In this document: one piece after another, positions 50,726 through 59,641 of the stretch
Position numbering within the stretch: the stretch's first letter is position 1
Layout: every line of letters begins with the position of its first letter
Origin: Pseudomonas alkylphenolica
GTDB lineage: Bacteria > Pseudomonadota > Gammaproteobacteria > Pseudomonadales > Pseudomonadaceae
NCBI RefSeq assembly: GCF_004025535.1
Contig: NZ_QJRG01000042.1
Span: 62,001 to 126,000, forward strand
Direction: 5' to 3'
Length of the DNA stretch: 64,000 bases
Notes under the pieces: generated by a model
What the model saw: the letters and a program-made list of their open reading frames with translations, nothing else
Database searches by the model: none
What the model was told of the DNA's origin: nothing
Translations under genes and position numbers: made by a program

Positions 50726-51634
50726 ATGTTCGCCACACAAACCGGGACGGCGTCTACGCTCGTCCATCGCAATGCCTTGATCAATGCCCATATCGCTGCG
50801 GTGCTGTTCGGCCTCACCGGGATCCTCGGTGTGCTGATCCATGCCGACGCCACAGTGATCACCTTCGGCCGTGCGGCCTTCGCCTTTATCGCCCTGGGCC
50901 TCGTCGCCCAGTTGCAGGGACGTTCACTCTTCACCGGCTTGCGCTTGCGCGAGTTCGGGCTGATGGGCCTGACCGGGACGCTGCTGGCGTCGCACTGGGT
51001 GACCTTCTTCATTGCCATCAAAGTGGGCGGCATCGCCGTCGCCACCCTGGGTTTCGCCAGCTTTCCGGCGTTCATCGCGGTCATCGACTTGCTGGTGTTC
51101 CGCGCGCGGATCAAGGCTGGCGAAGGCCTGTTGCTGATGCTGGTGACTCTAGGTCTGGTGCTGGTGGTGCCATCGTTCGACCTGCTCGACCAGGGCACGG
51201 TCGGTCTGCTCTGGGGCTTGGCCTCGGGCCTGTCGTTCGCCCTGCTCGCCATCGCCAACCGCCGTGCAGCGCGGGGCATGGATGCGATTCGGGTAGCCTT
51301 CTGGCAGAACCTGATCGTGGCTGTGCTGGTGGCACCGTTTGTCGTGTCGCACTTCGCGGTGCAGGGGCTGACGGTGAACGACTGGGTTTACCTGGGCGTG
51401 CTCGGGGTGGTGTGCACCGGGCTGTCACAGTACCTGTTCGTCAAGAGCCTGGAAGGCCTGGAGGCCCGTAGTGCTGGGATGATCATCGCGCTGGAGCCGG
51501 TGTATGCGATCGCCTGCGCCTGGTGGCTGTTCGGTGAGCAGCCGTCGTTGCGAATGGTGCTGGGGGCGGTACTGATCATCGTGGCGACGATTGTGTCGGC
51601 ATGGAGCAGTTCGGGGCAAGCCTGCGGGCATTGA
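50726..51634 (+). CDS. DMT-superfamily (EamA) transporter
   Basis: Ten-TM inner-membrane permease of 302 residues built from two EamA repeats. The first half starts INAHIAAVLFGLTGILGVLIHADATVITFGRAAFAFIALGLVAQL; the second starts GTVGLLWGLASGLSFALLAIANRRAARGMDAIRVAFWQNLIVAVLVAPFVV. The C-terminal SAGMIIALEPVYAIACAWWLFGEQPSLRMVLGAVLIIVATIVSAW is the repeat-end signature. These proteins usually export amino acids or metabolites. It has its own ribosome site, is separated from the preceding operon by a terminator, and has no obvious partner. Confidence 0.88.
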   Translation: MFATQTGTASTLVHRNALINAHIAAVLFGLTGILGVLIHADATVITFGRAAFAFIALGLVAQLQGRSLFTGLRLREFGLMGLTGTLLASHWVTFFIAIKVGGIAVATLGFASFPAFIAVIDLLVFRARIKAGEGLLLMLVTLGLVLVVPSFDLLDQGTVGLLWGLASGLSFALLAIANRRAARGMDAIRVAFWQNLIVAVLVAPFVVSHFAVQGLTVNDWVYLGVLGVVCTGLSQYLFVKSLEGLEARSAGMIIALEPVYAIACAWWLFGEQPSLRMVLGAVLIIVATIVSAWSSSGQACGH

Positions 51635-51721
51635 GGTGAAGCTGATCGAGGGCGATCCCCCAAAAGAAGTAAATGCCGGACATTGCCAAGGCGTTGCAAG
51701 CCATAGCGGCTTGCATGCTGT

Positions 51722-52339
51722 CTACCGTGCTTTTTTCGTCGGCTCCGACATCGGCGTCGAGGACTCACCCGCGATTCGCCTGACCAGCGCCGCATGACCG
51801 CTGGCGTCGTCGCTACGGGAGATGACCTGGATGACGGCCATGCGATCGCCGGAGCCTGCGATAAAGGTGCTGTTCAAGGTTTTGCCGCCACCCAGGGTTG
51901 CTGTGCTGTCGACCTGTCGCACACCCAGGCCATTGCGGCTAAGGCGCAATTCGCCGGTTTGGCGAAAGTCCGGTAGCCCGGCGCTCTGGCGGTCGACGAA
52001 GCCAGTGACGGCGCCGTCGAGGAAGGCATCGTCGTTGTCACCCGGGCGCGACGCTTCGGGGAGCGGTTTCTCGATCACCATGACCACGCGCTTTTCCTGC
52101 GCATTGGCATACAGGGTGCCCACAGCGTCGGCGCCTTCGCTGCTCTGTTCATCGGCGCTCAACGGGCTGGCCTCGAAGCCTGCCGGCAGCTTGAAGCTGA
52201 ACTTGCCGCCGAGCACTGCGACCTGAACTTCAGGTTTCGGCTTGGTGGCGGGTTTGCTGGCGGCATGCAGATTCGACAGCCCCAACAGGCCGACAACGGC
52301 CAGGGTCAGCGTCAGGGTTCTTTTGTTGAAAATCGACAT
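51722..52339 (-). CDS. Small exported protein of unknown function
   Basis: Protein of 205 residues with a Sec signal peptide (MSIFNKRTLTLTLAVVGLLGLSNLHAAS, cleaved after HAA). A Lys/Pro-rich linker follows, then a single globular domain from about 38 (VQVAVLGGKFSFKLPAGFEASPL) to 195. AGAGG precedes ATG 52339, which is preferred over 52393. The LPAGFEASPL start and later AVIQVISRSDDASGHAALVRRIA suggest a lipoprotein-like or stress-related envelope domain, but I cannot name the family. No operon partner. Confidence 0.65.
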   Translation of the reverse strand: MSIFNKRTLTLTLAVVGLLGLSNLHAASKPATKPKPEVQVAVLGGKFSFKLPAGFEASPLSADEQSSEGADAVGTLYANAQEKRVVMVIEKPLPEASRPGDNDDAFLDGAVTGFVDRQSAGLPDFRQTGELRLSRNGLGVRQVDSTATLGGGKTLNSTFIAGSGDRMAVIQVISRSDDASGHAALVRRIAGESSTPMSEPTKKAR

Positions 52340-52508
52340 ACAGCCTCTCAGTGGGCATCGGACAGGGGGCACAGGGTGGATATGCTCACACAAACCTGAC
52401 CTGCGCAGTAAGCCCCGGGTTTCCCGTCGGCCAGACGGTCATGGCAGATCGCCTTGAGGGGGCTATCGTTGCTTGTCTGGGCAACGACTACCGACCGAGG
52501 GAGGCGCC

Positions 52509-53237
52509 ATGAACACCAGTGATCTACTCGAACAATTACTTCGGGCCGGGCAAGGCTCGCAAGCGCAACAAGGGAGCGGCGGCATGTCATCGCAAGACGG
52601 CCTGGGCGGTTTGGGCGGTTTGCTCGGCGGGCTGCTGGGCGGCGGCGGTGCAGCGGGTGGCAGTGGTGGCCTGGGTGGTTTACTGGGCGGCCTGTTGGGT
52701 GGCGGTGGTGGTGGCGCCAGCGCTGGCGGCTATACCCAGGGGCGCTCCGGGGGTGGCACCAACTACGCCGCCCTGGCGTCGTTGGGCATGATGGCGTTCC
52801 AGGCCTATCAAAGCTGGCAGCGCAGCCAGGCGGCAGCCCCGCAACAGGCAGTACGTACAGTCGATCAATTGTCCGGCCCCGAGGCCGAGGATCACAGCCA
52901 CGCCATCTTGCGCGCGCTGATTGCGGCAGCCAAGGCTGACGGGCGCATCGACAAGCAGGAAGAACAGTTGATCTACGCTGAAATCAAACGTCAAACCGAC
53001 GACCCGCAGCTGCAGCAATGGCTGGATGAGGAGGTCAGCAAGCCCCTCGATGCGGCCGAGGTGGCGCAGTCGGCCCAGGACCCGGCCATGGCCGCGGAAA
53101 TGTACCTGGCCAGCGTGATGCTGGTGGATGACCAGCAGGACGCCGAGCGGGCTTACCTTGACGAACTGGCCGGCGCACTGCAAATCGACCCGACATTGCA
53201 ACTGCACCTGGAACAGCAGGCCAAGGGCACTGCCTGA
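52509..53237 (+). CDS. DUF533 (YebE/TerB-like) protein with Gly-rich N-terminus
   Basis: Protein of 242 residues. The start at 52509 has GGGAGG upstream. Residues 25-80 are almost only Gly, Leu and Ala, as repeats of GLGGLLGGLLGGGG, giving a hydrophobic low-complexity stretch. The C-terminal half is DUF533/TerB-like: HSHAILRALIAAAKADGRIDKQEEQLIYAEIKRQTDD at about 127-163, with Asp/Glu that could bind metal, then the helical LDAAEVAQSAQDPAMAAEMYLASVMLVDDQQDAERAYLDELAGAL. E. coli YebE is an inner-membrane protein of unknown role under envelope-stress control. It stands alone and is followed by a strong hairpin. Confidence 0.85.
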   Translation: MNTSDLLEQLLRAGQGSQAQQGSGGMSSQDGLGGLGGLLGGLLGGGGAAGGSGGLGGLLGGLLGGGGGGASAGGYTQGRSGGGTNYAALASLGMMAFQAYQSWQRSQAAAPQQAVRTVDQLSGPEAEDHSHAILRALIAAAKADGRIDKQEEQLIYAEIKRQTDDPQLQQWLDEEVSKPLDAAEVAQSAQDPAMAAEMYLASVMLVDDQQDAERAYLDELAGALQIDPTLQLHLEQQAKGTA

Positions 53238-53248
53238 CCAGGCCAAGA

Positions 53249-53285
53249 TGCCTGCGCGCTTCATCACCTGAAGCCCGCGCAGGCA
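53249..53285 (+). terminator. Hairpin after the DUF533 gene
   Basis: TGCCTGCGCG (53249-53258) pairs perfectly with CGCGCAGGCA (53276-53285), and CTTC with GAAG further in across a 2-base bulge. It starts 12 bases after the stop. No T-run follows. Confidence 0.55.
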
Positions 53286-53405
53286 GGGCCCCCGCAAATT
53301 GCCATTCTTGACCTCAACGCAAATAAGTTTGGCTATTTCAAGGCTTAATCTGCATGTGTAAGCCCCGCACACTGCGAACCATTGCTTACCCCACTGGATC
53401 GCATC

Positions 53406-53621
53406 ATGCCCCTTGCACCCCTCGCCCTTACCTTGGCGGCCTTCGCCATCGGTACTACTGAATTCGTTGTCGTCGGCCTCATCCCGACCATCGCTGCAGA
53501 CCTGAGTGTTTCACTACCTTCCGCGGGCTTACTGGTCAGTCTTTATGCACTTGGCGTAGCCCGCCGGTTGACTGGCCGGCTGGATCGGCGCGCACCCACG
53601 GCCCAGCCCGTTCAAGCCTGA
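53406..53621 (+). pseudogene. Truncated MFS transporter remnant
   Basis: Residues 1-52 from ATG 53406 match the first TM helices of AraJ/NepI-type MFS exporters (LALTLAAFAIGTTEFVVVGLIPTIAADLSVSLPSAGLLVSLYALGVA). The frame then jumps to RRLTGRLDRRAPTAQ and stops after about 71 residues, where intact relatives have about 390. LTGRLDRRA resembles the cytosolic loop normally lying further along, so an internal deletion followed by loss of the remainder is likely. Nothing downstream restores the transporter. Confidence 0.7.
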
Positions 53622-53658
53622 GCACGTTATTTGTTCGTTGTAATACTGGAGATACATG

Positions 53659-54597
53659 ATGAAATCCTTTTCAACGCTCGCCCTGGCGGCCCTGCTACCG
53701 CTTACCATGCAGGCTGCCAGCGCAGCTGACTGGTACCCGTCTGCCTATGGTCCGAACGATGAGATCGGCGCTGCCAATCTGTTGACCCCGGATGTGGTGA
53801 AACAGGCGGTCGCTCTGGTCAAGACGGGCAAGACATACCCCTTGGCTGTGCCCGTGGACAAGAGTCTTCCAGCATACCGCCATCGCAGTTTCCGCTTGTA
53901 CAACGTGCAGGTCGGGCAGCAGGCCGGCAAGTCGCTGGGGCCGAACAAGTTCACCTTCAACGATGAACTGGTGAATGCCTGGACCGGTGTTGGCACCCAA
54001 CTCAACGGGATTGGCCATATCGGCATCGACAACGTGTATTACAACGGCAACAAGGCGGCCGACTTTGTGACGGTCGATGGCGTCACCAAGCTCGGCGTAG
54101 AGAAAGTGCCGCCGATGGTGACCCGTGGCGTTGTGCTGGACATGACCGCCTACTACAACCAGGCCATCGTGCCCGGTGGCACCGAGTTCAGCGTGGCCGA
54201 CATCCAGGCGGTGTTGAAAAAGCAAGGCATCACCCTGCGCAAGGGCGATGTGGTGCTGTTCAACACCGGCTGGCTGGAATTGATCGGTAAGGACAACAAG
54301 CAGTTTCTGGACGTGGAACCCGGTATCGGCATGGAAGCAGCGCAGTGGCTGGCCGATCAGGGCATCGTCGCCTTCGGCGGTGACACCTGGGCTTCCGAGG
54401 TTTATCCGAGCCCGCAAGGCAAGGACGAATTCCCGGTCAACCAGTACATGCTGGCCAAGCGCGGTATCTACAACCTCGAGCTGATCGACAGCCGTGCATT
54501 GGTGCACGACAAGGTTTGGGAGTTCCTGTTCGTGCTCGGCCAGCCGCTGTATGTTGGCTCCACTCAAGTAAACATCAATCCGGTTGCCATTCACTGA
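53659..54597 (+). CDS. Exported cyclase-family (kynurenine formamidase-like) hydrolase
   Basis: Metal-dependent hydrolase of 312 residues with a signal peptide (MKSFSTLALAALLPLTMQAASAAD), so periplasmic. ATG 53659 is preferred over the adjacent ATG 53656 because GGAG then sits 7 nt away. The start DWYPSAYGPNDEIGAANLLTPDVVKQAV is typical of secreted cyclase-family proteins. The metal-site segment reads GVGTQLNGIGHIGID rather than the classical HxGTHxDxP. VRKGDVVLFNTGW-type and FGGDTWASEVYP segments follow family pattern. The family includes arylformamidase and polyketide-type cyclases. The preceding gene is only an MFS remnant. Substrate unknown. Confidence 0.85.
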   Translation: MKSFSTLALAALLPLTMQAASAADWYPSAYGPNDEIGAANLLTPDVVKQAVALVKTGKTYPLAVPVDKSLPAYRHRSFRLYNVQVGQQAGKSLGPNKFTFNDELVNAWTGVGTQLNGIGHIGIDNVYYNGNKAADFVTVDGVTKLGVEKVPPMVTRGVVLDMTAYYNQAIVPGGTEFSVADIQAVLKKQGITLRKGDVVLFNTGWLELIGKDNKQFLDVEPGIGMEAAQWLADQGIVAFGGDTWASEVYPSPQGKDEFPVNQYMLAKRGIYNLELIDSRALVHDKVWEFLFVLGQPLYVGSTQVNINPVAIH

Positions 54598-54619
54598 TCG
54601 CGCTACCAGCGGGATCCCT

Positions 54620-54647
54620 GCCCGCTGCGAGCGCTCTCGCAACGGGC
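54620..54647. terminator. Hairpin between convergent cyclase and SDR genes
   Basis: GCCCG + TGCGAG (54620-54631) pairs with CTCGCA + CGGGC (54636-54647) with one internal mismatch and a 4-base loop. It is placed between two converging stops. No T-run. Confidence 0.5.
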
Positions 54648-54666
54648 CTGGCTCACCTTGAAAGGC

Positions 54667-55503
54667 TCACTGACGTCGAGGCGTTGGCAGATGCCCGCCG
54701 TCAACATAGATATTCTGCCCGGTGATCCACTCGCCTTGATCACTGCACAGGAACGTGACCAGGTGCGCGATATCGTCGCCCGTACCTGCGCGCCCCAGCG
54801 AGATGTAGGCCGCCACCATGTCATCCCATACCTTACCCCGCGGTACGTCGTCCAGGCGGCTCGTCTCGACGATCCCGGGGGCAACGACGTTGACCCGGAT
54901 TTTTTTTGGCCCCAGTTCCCGCGCCATGATGGTCGTCAGCCCGTTGATGGCGACTTTCGTGGTAGCGTAGGCGCTGGTATCGGGGGCCAGCAGTTGCGCC
55001 GCCAGCGACGAAATATTGATGATTGCGCCCCCCTCCCCCTGTTCCCCCATGCGCCTGGCAAACGCCCGGGACATGTAAAACGTACCGTTCAGGTTGGTGT
55101 TCATCACCCGTTGCCAGGTTTCGATCGACATCTGCGTTGCCGGCACGCGATCACCGCCGCGCGTTGCGCCTGCGTTGTTCACCAGAAAGTCCACTCGACC
55201 GAATTCGGCTACCACCCGCTCCAGTAACGCCTCCACCGCCTCCGGGCTGCTGACATCGGACACCACCGGCAAGGCGCGCCGACCGAGTTGGCGAACTTCG
55301 TCGGCCACCGATTCGATATCCCGCCAGTTCACCGCGCGTTCATCCTCCGGATACTGCTCCGCAGGCCGCCCCGTGCCGGTCAACACGATGTCACACCCCG
55401 CCTTGGCCAATGCCAGCGCAATCGGTCGGCCGATGCTGCGCATTCGGCCTGCACCGGTAACGACCGCGACCTTGCCCTCAAAACCGGTCAATATGTACGA
55501 CAT
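54667..55503 (-). CDS. Short-chain dehydrogenase/reductase (FabG-like)
   Basis: Classical NAD(P)-dependent SDR of 278 residues. The cofactor motif TGAGRMRSIG at 16-25 has an insertion relative to TGxxxGIG, NNAG is at 109-112, the catalytic serine is in INISSLAAQ (about 165), and Tyr179 and Lys183 are in SAYATTK. The C-terminal GEWITGQNIYVDGGH is typical. GGAGAGGAAG precedes the ATG. An insert around 46-58 (RPAEQYPEDERAVNW) is also seen in some 3-oxoacyl-reductase-like SDRs of catabolic clusters. No operon partner; divergent from a serine hydrolase. Confidence 0.9.
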   Translation of the reverse strand: MSYILTGFEGKVAVVTGAGRMRSIGRPIALALAKAGCDIVLTGTGRPAEQYPEDERAVNWRDIESVADEVRQLGRRALPVVSDVSSPEAVEALLERVVAEFGRVDFLVNNAGATRGGDRVPATQMSIETWQRVMNTNLNGTFYMSRAFARRMGEQGEGGAIINISSLAAQLLAPDTSAYATTKVAINGLTTIMARELGPKKIRVNVVAPGIVETSRLDDVPRGKVWDDMVAAYISLGRAGTGDDIAHLVTFLCSDQGEWITGQNIYVDGGHLPTPRRQ

Positions 55504-55709
55504 ATCACTTCCTCTCCATTGAACAGGAATCGTGCTCGCCCGTCAGGCGAGTCGCCGCAGCAAGAAGATTCTTTATCCCGCAAGAGAACATCGTCCGACA
55601 GGACTAAGGGACGATTCATTTTCATCCGCGGTCCTAATCCAAACGGCCGTGTTTTGAGCATGTGACCACGGGTTACCATGGTGACGATCAATCAAAAGGG
55701 AGTTGAGCT

Positions 55710-57038
55710 ATGAAGCCTGGTCGGATGCAACGCGCTGTTCCTTTGCCCCTAGTTTTTGCAGTGCTGGCAATCCTGATGCCGAGCGCCGCATTCAGTAGCT
55801 CACCTCCCCCCGATGCACTGGAAAGCGACCCGGTAAAAATGGGCTGGATGATCGGTTCGCCACCACCACCGGAGCGCATGATTCGCTTCGAGGACGGCAG
55901 TTATTTTCAGTTTCCGCAGATGCGCTGGAGTGTCGCGCACTTCAGGGAGTTGATGCCGACAACCAACGTCTCGCGTGGCCTTGGCGCACCCAGCACACTG
56001 GCGCGTGCGCTGCAGCCGGGTATCGATAAGGTGAGCTTTGTTCCAACGGGCAGTGAGCGCCCGATGACCTGGGGTGATTCGCTGCTGGTGAACTACACCG
56101 ATGGTATCGTCGTGCTGCACAAAGGCCGCGTGGTGTATGAACGCTTTTTCGGCGCGCTGAAACCGGATGGCCAGCATGCAGCGATGTCGGTGACCAAGAC
56201 GTTTGTCGGCACGCTGGCGGCGATGATGGTGGCCGAAGGCACGCTCGACCCTGAACGCAAGGTAGTTGAATACGTACCCGAGCTGGGCAAGTCGGCGTTT
56301 GGCAGTGCGACGGTACGCCAGCTGATGGACATGACCACAGGCATACGCTTCAGCGAGAACTATGCCGACCCGAAGGCTGACGTCTGGGCACATGCCGCCG
56401 CCGGCAACCCGCTGCCAAAGCCGCAAGACTACACCGGGCCGCGTTCATACCATGAGTACCTGCAAACCGTGCAGCCAGAAGGGGCTCACGGCGAGGCGTT
56501 TCATTACCGCACGGTCAATACCGACGCACTGGGTTGGGTGTTGGCGAGGGTGAGTGGTAAAAACGTTGCACAACTGCTTTCCGAGCGTATCTGGAGCAAA
56601 CTCGGGGCGGAGCAGGACGCTTATATGACAGTCGACTCCACCGGTACGCCGTTTGCTGGCGGCGGCCTTAATGCCGGGCTGCGTGACCTGGCCCGGTTTG
56701 GAGAAATGATCCGCAACGATGGGCGCTATAACGGCCAGCAAATCCTGCCAAAAGCGGCCATCGACGACATTCGTCGCGGTGCCAGCAAAGAGGACTTTGC
56801 CAAAGCGGGCTACCCGCAGCTGGCTGGCTGGAGCTACCACGCCATGTGGTGGCACACCCATAACGAGCACGGTGCCTTCATGGCCCGGGGTGTCTTTGGC
56901 CAGTCGCTGTATGTTGATCCCAAGGCCGAAGTGGTGATCGCGCGATTCGCCAGCCACCCGACTGCCGCCAACGCGGCTAACGATGCGACAACTTTGCCCG
57001 CCTACGATGCTGTCGCCAGGTACTTGATGAGCCGGTAA
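55710..57038 (+). CDS. Class C beta-lactamase-fold serine hydrolase (NylB-like)
   Basis: Exported hydrolase of 442 residues with a signal peptide ending near Ser30. The beta-lactamase-like nucleophile motif SVTK is at 160-163, preceded by GQHAAMS. GIRFSENYAD around 211-220 carries the Tyr expected as second catalytic residue, and FHYRTVNTDALGWVLARVSG matches the 6-aminohexanoate-dimer hydrolase and esterase branch. The late GWSYHAMWWHTHNEHGAFMARGVFGQSLYVDP closes the domain. AAGGGAG precedes the ATG. Relatives hydrolyse short amides or esters; a true beta-lactamase role is unlikely. Substrate not known. It is convergent with a TonB receptor. Confidence 0.85.
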   Translation: MKPGRMQRAVPLPLVFAVLAILMPSAAFSSSPPPDALESDPVKMGWMIGSPPPPERMIRFEDGSYFQFPQMRWSVAHFRELMPTTNVSRGLGAPSTLARALQPGIDKVSFVPTGSERPMTWGDSLLVNYTDGIVVLHKGRVVYERFFGALKPDGQHAAMSVTKTFVGTLAAMMVAEGTLDPERKVVEYVPELGKSAFGSATVRQLMDMTTGIRFSENYADPKADVWAHAAAGNPLPKPQDYTGPRSYHEYLQTVQPEGAHGEAFHYRTVNTDALGWVLARVSGKNVAQLLSERIWSKLGAEQDAYMTVDSTGTPFAGGGLNAGLRDLARFGEMIRNDGRYNGQQILPKAAIDDIRRGASKEDFAKAGYPQLAGWSYHAMWWHTHNEHGAFMARGVFGQSLYVDPKAEVVIARFASHPTAANAANDATTLPAYDAVARYLMSR

Positions 57039-57069
57039 GCCTGGACTGCATGTGCCGAGGGTTGGTGTT

Positions 57070-57085
57070 GCCCGCCGCAGCGGGC
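57070..57085. terminator. Hairpin between convergent hydrolase and receptor genes
   Basis: GCCCGC (57070-57075) pairs with GCGGGC (57080-57085) around a 4-base loop, with partial extension by GTG/CAC. No T-run. Confidence 0.4.
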
Positions 57086-57109
57086 GCCACATCTAAATGA
57101 AATGAAGGC

Positions 57110-59521
57110 TTACCAGCTGTAACTCACCTTGGCGGTAATTTCGCGCCCCGGGTTGTAATAGTTTGCCGTGCCGGAACCGACCACGTGTTGCTCATCGAGC
57201 AGATTGCTGACGTTTACCGCCAGGTCGGTGCCCTTGGCAATCTGGTAGTTGAAGGCGGCGTCGAACAACGTCGTGCCATCGCTTTTATCGGTGTTGGCGG
57301 CATTCAAATAATAGGCACCGACGTAGCGTGCGCCCAGGCCAACGCTCACGTCGGTGCCGGGCACATCGTAGTAACTCCACAGCGAAGCGGAGTGCTTCGG
57401 CGCCGTGGTGAACTCATTACCCTTGAGGGAGCTGCCGTCGTACAACGAACCACGCAGCACTTCGGACTCCATGTAGGAGTAGCCACCAATCAGGCTGAGG
57501 TTCTGCGTGACTTGCGCTTTGGCCTCCAGGTCGAGGCCGCGCACCCGCGACTCGCCCACCGTCTGCTGCTCAATGATGCCGCTCGGCAGAACCACGGCGA
57601 TGGTGACGTTTTCCTGGGTCAGGTCATAAACGGCTGCAGAGAACAGCGCGTCCATTCCCATAGGCGAATACTTCACGCCCACTTCGTACTGCCTGCCTGT
57701 CTGCGGAGTTACGCCCACCTGGGGCGGCGAGACGGATTCCACCATGCTCACGTAGGTGGAAACCTCATCGTTGACGATATAGGTCAACGCACCGCGGTAG
57801 GAGGTTTCGGAAAAGCTGTCGTTATCATCAAACTGCACCGGGCTGGAGTACAGGTTGTAACCCTTGCTGGACAGCTCCATCGAGTCGTTGCGCATGCCAG
57901 CGGTGACGATGAAACGCTCGTAGAACGACAGGTTCTGCTGGAGAAATACAGCCTTGGTCGTTGCGTCGTTCTTTTTCGCGGTATACGGCGTGAATGCGCT
58001 TGAAACCCCGGTGAACACCGGGTTGGCAATGTCGATTGGCGACGCCAGGTCATACACCGAGCTTTCTTTGGTCGACGAATCGAGATACTCCACGCCCACC
58101 AAGGTGCTGCTGTCGATGTGCTCGAAGCGGGCATCGTACTGCAGCATCAGGTTGCCGTTGAACTGGTTGGCGTCGCTGTCCGTGCCCAGCAGGTAGCGTG
58201 GAATCGTGGTGCCGACGCGTGAGGCGTTATCGCTCAGGTAAACGTAGCCATAGTCATCGCTCAACTCGCTGTAACGCAGGTTGCTGCGTAACACGAAGCC
58301 GTTGTCGAAGTCGTGGGTGACGTTACCGCTGATACTGGTGCGCTCGACATCGTGAAAGTTGTAGCTCGGCTCACCGAAAAAGTCGCTGCGGTCGTATTCC
58401 TTGTCCAGCGGGTAACCACCGCTGTTGGGCGAGCTTTCGGTTTTCAGGTAGTCCAGCACCATCGTCGCCGACGTGTAATCGGTTGGCGCCCAGGTCAGCC
58501 CTCCCATAAACAGCTGGTTGTCGTCCTGCGAGTGGTCGTATTCGCGATCGCTGTTCTGCCCTTTGGCAGTAAAGCGGCCGGCCACGGTTTTTTCTTCATT
58601 AAGCGCATCGCCGACATCGATGCCGGTCTCGACATGGTTGAAGGAACCGTAGGTCACATAGCCCTGGCCAAACTGCTCGAAGCGCGGCTGTTTGGTTACG
58701 AAGTTCACCGAACCACCTGGGTCCGCCGGGCCAAACAGTGTGGAGTTGGCGCCACGCAGAATCTCGATGCGCTCATAGGCGAACGGGTCTTCGCGGACGC
58801 CGCGCATCGAACTCAGGGTCAAGCCGTCGCGGTAGGTGGTGGCCTGGAAGCCGCGGATCTGGAAATAGTCGTTGCGATCGTCCGTACCATAAAAGTCGCT
58901 GACCACACCCGGGGTGTATTGCAGCGCCTCTTCCGTGGTACTGACACTGCGTTGTTCCATTTCCTTGCGGGTAACAACCGACACGGATGCCGGTGTGTTG
59001 AGAATGCTGGTCGCCACTTTGCCGCCAACCCAGAGTTCTTTGGCGACGACCGAGTTGGTGTCGTCGTCGGCATTGACCTTGACCTTGGCATTGATGATAA
59101 GCGGCGCCAGGCGGTAGTCCTCGACGTCGGTGGCGTCCAGTTCAAGCGGGCCGGCGGGTTTTTGTTGCGGTATTAGCAGGTACGCATTCGGGCCTTGCTG
59201 CTCGCTTTGCAACTCGCTGCCCTGCAACAACGCTGACAGTGCTGCCGAGGTTTCGAACGTGCCATTGACACCCTGCGTCGTGCGGTTGGCTACGCTCGAT
59301 GCATCGAAGGAAAGACTGATGCCGGCTTCGCGCGCAAAACGGTCGAGCGCCGGCGCCAGTGGTCCGGCAGTGATGTTCCATTGCCGGAGCTGGTTACTCT
59401 GGTCAGCGCTCGCAGATTGCGCCAGCGACGGCAGTGCGTAGCTGCTGACGATCAACCCCAAGAGCGCACCGCGTAAGGCACGATTCAAAGGATGGCGCTG
59501 TGAAACCGGGGACGAACTCAT
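57110..59521 (-). CDS. TonB-dependent siderophore transducer receptor (FoxA/FhuA-like)
   Basis: Outer-membrane receptor of 803 residues. The start at 59521 (CGGAG about 8 nt upstream) gives a signal peptide cleaved near SLAQSA. An STN signalling domain is at about 47-110 (WNITAGPLAPALDRFAREAGISLSFDASSV, then TSAALSALLQGSEL). The plug is at about 155-290 (LNTPASVSVVTRKEMEQRSVSTTEEALQYTPGVV, then YERIEILRGANSTLFGPADPGGSVNFVTKQP). The barrel ends in ITAKVSYSW with terminal Trp. It resembles ferrioxamine/ferrichrome-type hydroxamate receptors. The STN domain links it to the FecR and FecI genes just upstream on the same strand. Confidence 0.92.
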   Translation of the reverse strand: MSSSPVSQRHPLNRALRGALLGLIVSSYALPSLAQSASADQSNQLRQWNITAGPLAPALDRFAREAGISLSFDASSVANRTTQGVNGTFETSAALSALLQGSELQSEQQGPNAYLLIPQQKPAGPLELDATDVEDYRLAPLIINAKVKVNADDDTNSVVAKELWVGGKVATSILNTPASVSVVTRKEMEQRSVSTTEEALQYTPGVVSDFYGTDDRNDYFQIRGFQATTYRDGLTLSSMRGVREDPFAYERIEILRGANSTLFGPADPGGSVNFVTKQPRFEQFGQGYVTYGSFNHVETGIDVGDALNEEKTVAGRFTAKGQNSDREYDHSQDDNQLFMGGLTWAPTDYTSATMVLDYLKTESSPNSGGYPLDKEYDRSDFFGEPSYNFHDVERTSISGNVTHDFDNGFVLRSNLRYSELSDDYGYVYLSDNASRVGTTIPRYLLGTDSDANQFNGNLMLQYDARFEHIDSSTLVGVEYLDSSTKESSVYDLASPIDIANPVFTGVSSAFTPYTAKKNDATTKAVFLQQNLSFYERFIVTAGMRNDSMELSSKGYNLYSSPVQFDDNDSFSETSYRGALTYIVNDEVSTYVSMVESVSPPQVGVTPQTGRQYEVGVKYSPMGMDALFSAAVYDLTQENVTIAVVLPSGIIEQQTVGESRVRGLDLEAKAQVTQNLSLIGGYSYMESEVLRGSLYDGSSLKGNEFTTAPKHSASLWSYYDVPGTDVSVGLGARYVGAYYLNAANTDKSDGTTLFDAAFNYQIAKGTDLAVNVSNLLDEQHVVGSGTANYYNPGREITAKVSYSW

Positions 59522-59641
59522 TTTCTCGCTCCGTGTAAGGGGTTCGGCAGGGAGGCCTGTCTGTGGGCTTTCCTTACAGGTCGAACGAGAATGAGAAATC
59601 ACCTCATTATTTTTTCAGGTAGGCACAAGGTGCACGAGAAC

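Noticed and set aside
49017..50738. 573-codon minus-strand frame opposite the aldehyde dehydrogenase
   Set aside because: Antisense shadow; the plus strand has every aldehyde dehydrogenase motif.
55710..57038. Serine hydrolase as a class C beta-lactamase resistance gene
   Set aside because: SVTK is shared by many hydrolases; the overall pattern fits the NylB/esterase branch, and no AmpR-type regulator is adjacent.
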